Below, piece by piece: positions 59,038 to 64,000 of a stretch of 64,000 bases of DNA. Under the pieces are notes generated by a model. It ran no database searches and was not told the origin of the DNA. It was given only the letters and a program-made list of their open reading frames with translations. The translations under genes were made by a program, and so were the position numbers. This stretch comes from Craterostigma plantagineum (taxonomy: Eukaryota; Streptophyta; Magnoliopsida; Lamiales; Linderniaceae). Every line of letters starts with the position of its first letter. Positions within the stretch are counted from its first letter, which is position 1. Where the stretch lies: positions 310,001 to 374,000 of the forward strand of contig JAPQWV010000123.1 in assembly GCA_027422505.1 (NCBI GenBank). Reading direction: 5' to 3'.

Positions 59038-60766
59038 AGCTTCGATCGTCCTCGATCGTAAGAGCGGAATTAACTAAATCAAGTTAGGATTTTATAACGT
59101 CACTACGTGAATTCTAATGTTTATCATCAGAAGATGCAAAAGCGCATGGGTCAAAATCGTCATCAACTAATGAATGATTCTGCTAAACACGAGACATGAA
59201 ATGATAGTTCGCAATTATATCATAGCACAAAAATATTTCCAGAATCCTACTACGTATCACGTAACAACTCTCACATGGATCGCTCAAGTCACTCGAAATG
59301 TTTAATGGGATCTGTATAAAAACGCTCAATTCACAACATAGAATGATATTACTCTAAGCATGCAAATATATCACATCATATTCATATAGTAGATATAGTG
59401 AACGAATCGAAAGGTCTTTATCAAGGTTGTAATGGGGCTCAGGGTAATAAGGGTTTGACATATGGGATAAGTGGGCTTAAAAAAAATCAAGCATGTTAGT
59501 CACTAAATCGCTTTCCTCGTCTACGCTCTATACCAGCAAAAAGTATGACTCAGATAGCGAAAACTCGTATGACTATTAAAGCATACTCAAAACTATAACT
59601 AAGAACTCAAGAAAATAACTGTAAAAATCTATCGTAAACCTCTTTTTTTTTTCTACTACATATATATATATTTTTTTCTTTTTTTTATTATTATTATTTT
59701 TTTCAATTTCTTTTTTTTTTTTTCGATCACTCTTTTTTTTTTTCTTCTCTTTATTTTTTCAAAAAAATAAAATATACTACCACAACCGGATATAACACAC
59801 CGTAATCGTCTTTCTTGTAAACTAATAGACTCAATACTTTGAAGCGATTAATAAGCTAACATGATGACAAAGGTTCGAGGATGAAGGATAAAATAAAGGG
59901 ACAATGTGGCTAAATATCGTGGCTCCAAATCAAAGAAATAAAGCTAATAAGGCTCAAAGGGGCTCACTAATTGATAGATATGTTGGGTGCGGAGATATTT
60001 AGGCCAGTGACTCATCCTAAGTGCCTTTATCATATTCGTACACAAAAATCCACAAAGTGATATTGACATGCATAACAAAGAAAGTCCGAAAATAATCAGA
60101 CTACGCGTGCCACTCATGAAAAACACATTGAGCAAGTATTGTGTTGCTCATTTTTTTTTTTTTGGCTCAAAACTCACAATATTTTCTGGGTTTGTGTCTC
60201 ATGATACGTACTATTTTTCTGAAGCAATTAATGTGGTCAGATAGTCATGCTAATATCAAAACAAGTAACATGCAAGGCTTTCACACACAATTCGCTGAAT
60301 CTTATCTCGACACAAGCAAAATTTTAAAAATTTTCATCATCGACAGAAGATTCACTAGTGACGTTCAAATCATAACCTCGATCAGTTAAACCAACTATTA
60401 AATCGAAGAGATCGATATCATATAAAATCTAGCATGTGTCACCCCACCCCCAAACTAGTTATCACATTGTCCCCAATGTGTAGAAATTTAAAGCAAAGAG
60501 AGAGTTTAAGTGACATTGCCCTGAATAATGTGTTGATCGATGTGAAGCGAGTCGTGAGAAGACTTTGTTCCTTCATAGATCGAGCTAGCTCTGTGAACAA
60601 ACCACCCCCAAACTGACTATGAGCCTGCGAGGAAACAAGTAGACGGCACCGTGATACGATTTTTTTTTTTTTTGGAAATAATTCTAAAGCAAACATACTT
60701 AATAAATTACGATGCAATAAATATGAGACTCCAATACGAAATAAAATAGTAATGCATAGATAATAC
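59038..60766 (-). other. Non-coding 3' interior of the retroelement
   Basis: No ORF over 92 codons and nothing recognisable. Holds a T-rich low-complexity stretch (59640-59770), two extra polypurine-like agtttgggggtgg sites (60445-60458 and 60601-60615 on the - strand) and a 7-bp inverted repeat cacattg-tccc-caatgtg (60463-60480). Probably the long 3' untranslated part common in Athila/Tat-type elements. Confidence 0.65.
59640..59770. repeat. T-rich low-complexity tract
   Basis: Successive runs of T broken by short C, A and TA steps, including a (TA)n piece at about 59660-59670. On the transcribed - strand it would be A-rich. Confidence 0.8.
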
Positions 60767-60812
60767 TTGGGTTGCCTCCCAAGAAGCGCTGTTTTTATAG
60801 TCGTTAGCTCGA
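60767..60812 (-). other. Conserved post-ORF motif with stem-loop
   Basis: Directly after the stop, the - strand reads gtcgagctaacgac and then gcgcttcttgggaggcaacc. The part ttggg-aggcaa-cccaa (60767-60782) forms a 5-bp stem. I recall this block as a recurrent signature just after the coding region in plant Athila/Tat-related elements, which supports the idea that the ORF keeps the original 3' end of pol. Confidence 0.6.
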
Positions 60813-60813
60813 C

Positions 60814-62154
60814 TCATGTTCGTATGGACGGCCCACGATCCCGCGTGTTCAGCTGCAGTACTGAACATTTTGATTTAAGCTTTTTGGAGAGGAGTTTAAT
60901 CCCGGAGTGATATAGCTTCCTGTGGTTGCAATCTTTAAACTCTCTCCATAGGTAGACTTTCGGATCCCAACTAATGTCAAAATCAACGAATACCAACATC
61001 TTAGTAAATTCCTCGGTGACTATGCTCTTCGATTGATCTGTTGATTTCATAAAATCCCGTAAAATTGGATCGAAAGTTTCTTGCTCCTCCTTGTTGTGCT
61101 GGAGCTCTTTCAGTTTGTTGGTATTCTCTCGAGATAATATTTCCCTGAAAGACGCAGAATATTTTGCCAGTACATCTTCTGTGATTCCCGGTGGACATGT
61201 AATCGATCTATCTTCTATTTGGAGAATCGTCGAGGTAGGCTTTGGCTCACTGAGTCCCAATTTTCTATAAAATGAAATAGGCACCGCGTCAATGCTAACA
61301 CTTATATAACATAAATTAGAGAATAAAGGAACCTCAATAGAACGCGGAATATAAAAACTCCCCTGATTATTAAGCTTCAGTGGCTTCTTCTGTATCCATG
61401 TTGAACATTCTTCGGTGAGAATTATCATCCTTTGTTCGTCAACTTTGCTGCTCTTTGATAACAAATCATCTTGTTTTTCTTTTCGTGGCGCTGTTGGAAA
61501 AGGCGGTCGAATCCAGACATGTGGAGGACTCGGCTTTGATGGAATGAAATCTACAGTAGCCTCTGCGGGTTGATCGACTTTTTCAGGTTTGATCCCATCG
61601 TCAACTTCATTTGTTTCCATCACTAGTTCTAGCGTCTTTCCACGAACCAACTGAATGGTTTCTTCTGGATTTGTCTCTGTGTGGCTCGAGAGCGCTTCTT
61701 GTTCGCATTCAGATTCTTCAATTTTAAGCTTTTCCACTTGGGCCATTAAACTCCGTATTGATGCTTCTAATTGTTTAGAACTTTCACTAAAAGTAGCATC
61801 GAAATTCCGGTGTTGTTCTTCAGCTCTACGGTTCTGGTCGGCCTGTCTCTCGAACGCTTTATCCGTCTGTTCTATCGCCTTTTCGAGCGCTGTCTCCCAG
61901 GCGGCTTTCTCCTTTTCAGGTGGAGCAAACTGCTCATTATAAAATTCTCGTGGCTCCTCGCAGTATGGATCCTCGTAGAATACGTTTGAATTCCAACTGT
62001 GATGAACACGACCCGTGGCCTGCGAGCGCTGAAATTCTATCTCGTCTATCCTCCGATGAATCGCCTCAAACTTTGCGGCAATAATGTCGTTGACCTCATT
62101 TTCTCCATACGTAGGTCGATCCGTCGCTGAAGAATAATAGAAATGATTGTACAT
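60814..62154 (-). CDS. Deleted gag-pol polyprotein of an Athila/Tat-type retrotransposon (446 aa)
   Basis: One uninterrupted frame from ATG (62152-62154) to TGA (60814-60816). Residues 80-145 are Lys/Glu/Gln-rich and probably coiled coil. Residues 130-175 (ASIRSLMAQV, then SHTETNPEETIQLVRGK) resemble the tail of Tat/Athila gag. Residues 247-330 (TEECSTWIQKK, GSFYIP, KLGLSEPKPT, DRSITCPPGITEDVL) follow the region around the aspartic protease, but the catalytic Asp is Tyr283 and the following Gly is Ser285, so the protease should be dead. Residues 340-402 are unassigned. Residues 403-432 (WREF..LYHSGIKLL..KLKSK) resemble the integrase C-terminus just before its GPF motif. No CCHC zinc knuckle, reverse transcriptase, RNase H or integrase core. 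I infer an in-frame internal deletion derivative; family assignment is by recalled motif likeness. It may be expressed from the right LTR. Confidence 0.8.
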   Translation of the reverse strand: MYNHFYYSSATDRPTYGENEVNDIIAAKFEAIHRRIDEIEFQRSQATGRVHHSWNSNVFYEDPYCEEPREFYNEQFAPPEKEKAAWETALEKAIEQTDKAFERQADQNRRAEEQHRNFDATFSESSKQLEASIRSLMAQVEKLKIEESECEQEALSSHTETNPEETIQLVRGKTLELVMETNEVDDGIKPEKVDQPAEATVDFIPSKPSPPHVWIRPPFPTAPRKEKQDDLLSKSSKVDEQRMIILTEECSTWIQKKPLKLNNQGSFYIPRSIEVPLFSNLCYISVSIDAVPISFYRKLGLSEPKPTSTILQIEDRSITCPPGITEDVLAKYSASFREILSRENTNKLKELQHNKEEQETFDPILRDFMKSTDQSKSIVTEEFTKMLVFVDFDISWDPKVYLWREFKDCNHRKLYHSGIKLLSKKLKSKCSVLQLNTRDRGPSIRT

Positions 62155-62354
62155 GGCTAATGAAATTAATATATAATAATATTAATATAATAATAATATT
62201 AACGTAATAATAATGATAATAATAATTAAGATTATTTTTTATATAATATATTTTTTTTAAACTCTTTATTTAGAGAATTCTAATAAAAAACTAATAGAAA
62301 TAAAATTGTTTAAACTAAAACTCAGAATATTATTTAAAATTAATACTACCGCTG
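62155..62354 (-). other. AT-rich leader between primer site and ORF, with (TAA/TAATA)n simple repeat
   Basis: 62165-62250 is almost pure A and T, built from taat and aataat steps. No coding potential; it is the untranslated leader of the element. Confidence 0.7.
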
Positions 62355-62372
62355 TCCCCGGCAACGGCGCCA
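62355..62372 (-). other. Primer-binding site, tRNA-Asp
   Basis: On the + strand tccccggcaacggcgcca equals the last 18 bases of plant tRNA-Asp(GTC) including CCA, so the - strand is complementary to the tRNA 3' end. It lies 7 bp from the right LTR. tRNA-Asp priming is typical of Athila and some Tat elements. Confidence 0.88.
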
Positions 62373-62379
62373 AAAAACT

Positions 62380-64000
62380 TGACACGCTCGAATACTAGCA
62401 AGTGTACTAGGTCGTGCAAGTAGTATAAAATGGACAAGTCCAAGTATCGATCCACGAGGACAGCTCGATTAATTTAAGAAATTATTCCAAATTTTAATTT
62501 AGACTAAAACTAATTTTTAGATTTTGTGGATTTAATAAAATAAAATAAAAATGCAAATAACAAATGACAAAAATAAAGCAGATAGCAAATGGATAAATTA
62601 ACGACGAGTGTGATCAAGGCACGTGCTCAGCACAAAATATTCCTACGTATTCATGCGATCGATTTTTCCTAAACAGTATAAATCTAGTTAAGGTAGAAAT
62701 TCCTAAAATAATCGCTACCCGTTTGTCCCGCAATAGCGATCCTATGCGAAAATGAACCAATCAACTATATTTCTATATGACTGTAATGACTCCGCATGAA
62801 TTCGGCTTTATGAATTTCCCCGAGTTTAGACGCTTTCGGCGCCTAAAATCTCGGAAACCACACGTACGAAACCGAATTCCATCTCTGGTCGGTTTTACGT
62901 CGTGGTGCTCTATATTTATCGTTCTAACCGGTCTAATCACTTTGTCCGTCTCATAAACCAATCAAATATCGTGCATATGTTGATCAGACACACGCAAGCA
63001 TTAAACTCAAATATAAAACACATAACTCAACCCATACGATTAAATATAATAAAAACAGCATTATCACGTAGTCATAATATGGCCTAACACAGCCTCAATC
63101 ACACAATAAACTTAAGAGCACATATTACTAAACGAAAGCAACGAAGGTTTAAACAAAACATAAGTAACAACACGTTAAAAGGAAAGATAGAAAATTACGT
63201 CCCTCACAGTACTTTCGTCGAACGAGTGGCGGGCAACTAAGAAACGCCTTGGACGCTCTGCTCGTGTCTCGATTCCCTAGCTTCGTTACCAGCCTTCCCG
63301 TAGGTGTATGCTCTAGCAGATGATGAGAGCTTCCTGTTTGGTGGACTTCTCTTCCTCTTGGTTGCAAACACTCGTCTATGGTAGCCTCGTATTTTCTGCT
63401 CCGTTCTAAGCTACTTCGAATTATATTCCAACGTGGGTATGAGGTGAGTCGCTTGGTTGGTGAGGTGAGGAAACGGTAGGGATGCTTCAGCTGCTTGTTT
63501 CGTTGAGTGCTCTGCCGGATCTAGATGCGGATGGCGTTGAGCGTCGAGAGCTTCGTGGGTATTTGGTGTCTCAAGATATTTTCTTTCTCGTCTCCCCCTC
63601 TGCTCTCGTTGCATGCATCTCCTTTATACCATCAATTTAAGATCTTCGTTGATGTCACCATCCTCCTTGAGCCTTGCAGAAAATATCAGGGCTAAACAAT
63701 TTCAACGACAGAATCGAAGATTGAGCCGGATCGCGCGGCCGAATTGAGAAAGAGCTTTGTGGCCTTTTGTCTTATGCTGAACTTTGTCTAAGCCTTGCGT
63801 GAGATGCCAATTGAAGAAATAAGAGTCAAAGCAACTATTCATGAGGGTCCCTACTCAATTATTGGTTCTATCATCTATTATTGCATTCAACCATACTCTT
63901 TTTGCCTTGTTTTGATTCGATTTACATCACCTTGATACCTCAACGTGAAAATGTTAAATGTATATTTGTTCAAGGTTATTTAGGCATGTAATAATAAAAA
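62380..64000 (-). repeat. 5' LTR (right copy, truncated by window end)
   Basis: Matches the left LTR from its first base; the last base of the window corresponds to 58975, so about 48 bp are missing. It should supply the promoter for leftward transcription of the element. Confidence 0.9.
63619..63630 (-). promoter_or_regulatory. TATA box of the 5' LTR
   Basis: On the - strand the sequence reads ggtataaagg, followed by a pyrimidine/purine-biased stretch. The left LTR copy (58591-58603) has one more A, ggtataaaagg. Position within the LTR suits a U3/R boundary, leaving about 1.2 kb of transcribed leader to the primer site. Confidence 0.5.

Larger units (their letters stand above)
57351..64000 (-). 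mobile_element. Non-autonomous Ty3/gypsy (Athila/Tat-type) LTR retrotransposon, right end outside window
   Basis: Two direct copies of about 1.67 kb (57351-59023 and 62380 to beyond 64000) flank a 3.36-kb interior. A primer site lies next to the right copy and a polypurine tract next to the left one, so the element reads right to left and the right copy is its 5' LTR. Aligning the LTRs by eye puts the true end about 48 bp past the window, for an element of about 6.7 kb. The interior codes one ORF (60814-62154) but no reverse transcriptase, RNase H or integrase core, so movement would need proteins from a related element. It sits inside a 5S spacer. Confidence 0.92.

Noticed and set aside
59944..60717. 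Short frames in the retroelement 3' interior (59944-60135, 60141-60389, 60434-60616, 60439-60717)
   Set aside because: 60-92 codons, AT-biased, overlapping on both strands and without domain likeness. Treated as non-coding.
62355..62372. A tRNA gene fragment at the GCAACGGCGCCA motif
   Set aside because: Only the last 18 bases of tRNA-Asp are present, next to an LTR. This is a primer-binding site, not a tRNA gene.
57351..64000. Cassandra-type TRIM element, which carries 5S sequence in its LTRs
   Set aside because: The LTRs here contain no 5S sequence and are 1.67 kb, far longer than Cassandra LTRs. The 5S copies lie outside the element in a tandem array.

Overview
The window is plant nuclear DNA. 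It is almost entirely a head-to-tail 5S ribosomal DNA array on the + strand (positions 1-57350), followed by most of one LTR retrotransposon on the - strand (57351 to beyond 64000). The plant assignment rests on the plant-type 5S body, the Ty3/gypsy Athila/Tat-type retroelement and its tRNA-Asp primer site. I cannot name the species. There are no ordinary protein-coding host genes.

5S array. I located 147 consecutive 5S copies, spaced about 395 bp apart, with no other sequence between them. Copy bodies fall into two classes. Class A is 118 nt and has an intact 5' end. Compared with the usual plant 5S (119 nt numbering) it lacks one C of the CCC at 34-36 and carries G58A, C67T and G72A. Class B starts at base 4 because an 8-bp deletion removed the end of the spacer and GGG of the gene. 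It carries C34G, G58A, G75A and G87T. By my count 98 copies have an intact 5' end and 49 do not. No copy matches the usual plant sequence at all diagnostic sites, and the usual plant upstream elements (TATA near -28, GC near -12, C at -1) are not seen. A T-run follows essentially every copy. The array therefore looks like a homogenised, probably silent or pseudogenic 5S locus, although transcription cannot be judged from sequence alone.

Spacers also fall into classes, named here by the spacer upstream of the copy: alpha (gaattGTGCTCCAT, ttcGCTGaaaat), beta (gaatAGTGCTCCGT, upstream of class B) and gamma (gaattGTGCTCCGT, ttcGTTAaaaat). They combine as beta-gamma-alpha trimers of about 1.18 kb, which is very regular from 41.3 to 50.8 kb. 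Local variants are 1.10-kb trimers with an 84-bp spacer deletion (27-32 kb), 1.49-kb tetramers (34.9-39 kb) and a 2.35-kb hexamer (42.5-47.2 kb). The first 25 kb is less regular and contains hybrid copies. Copies from 55.5 kb onward are the most diverged.

Retroelement. A left LTR (57351-about 59023), polypurine tract, non-coding 3' region, one 446-codon ORF (60814-62154, - strand), AT-rich leader, tRNA-Asp primer-binding site (62355-62372) and right LTR (62380 to past the window end) form one element read right to left. The ORF looks like an in-frame deletion derivative of an Athila/Tat gag-pol: a gag tail, a protease remnant without its catalytic Asp, and a remnant of the integrase C-terminus. 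Reverse transcriptase, RNase H and the integrase core are absent, so the element is non-autonomous. The two LTRs differ by about 8 substitutions over 1.62 kb (hand count), so the insertion is young. It entered a 5S spacer, so the array very probably resumes just past the right edge of the window.
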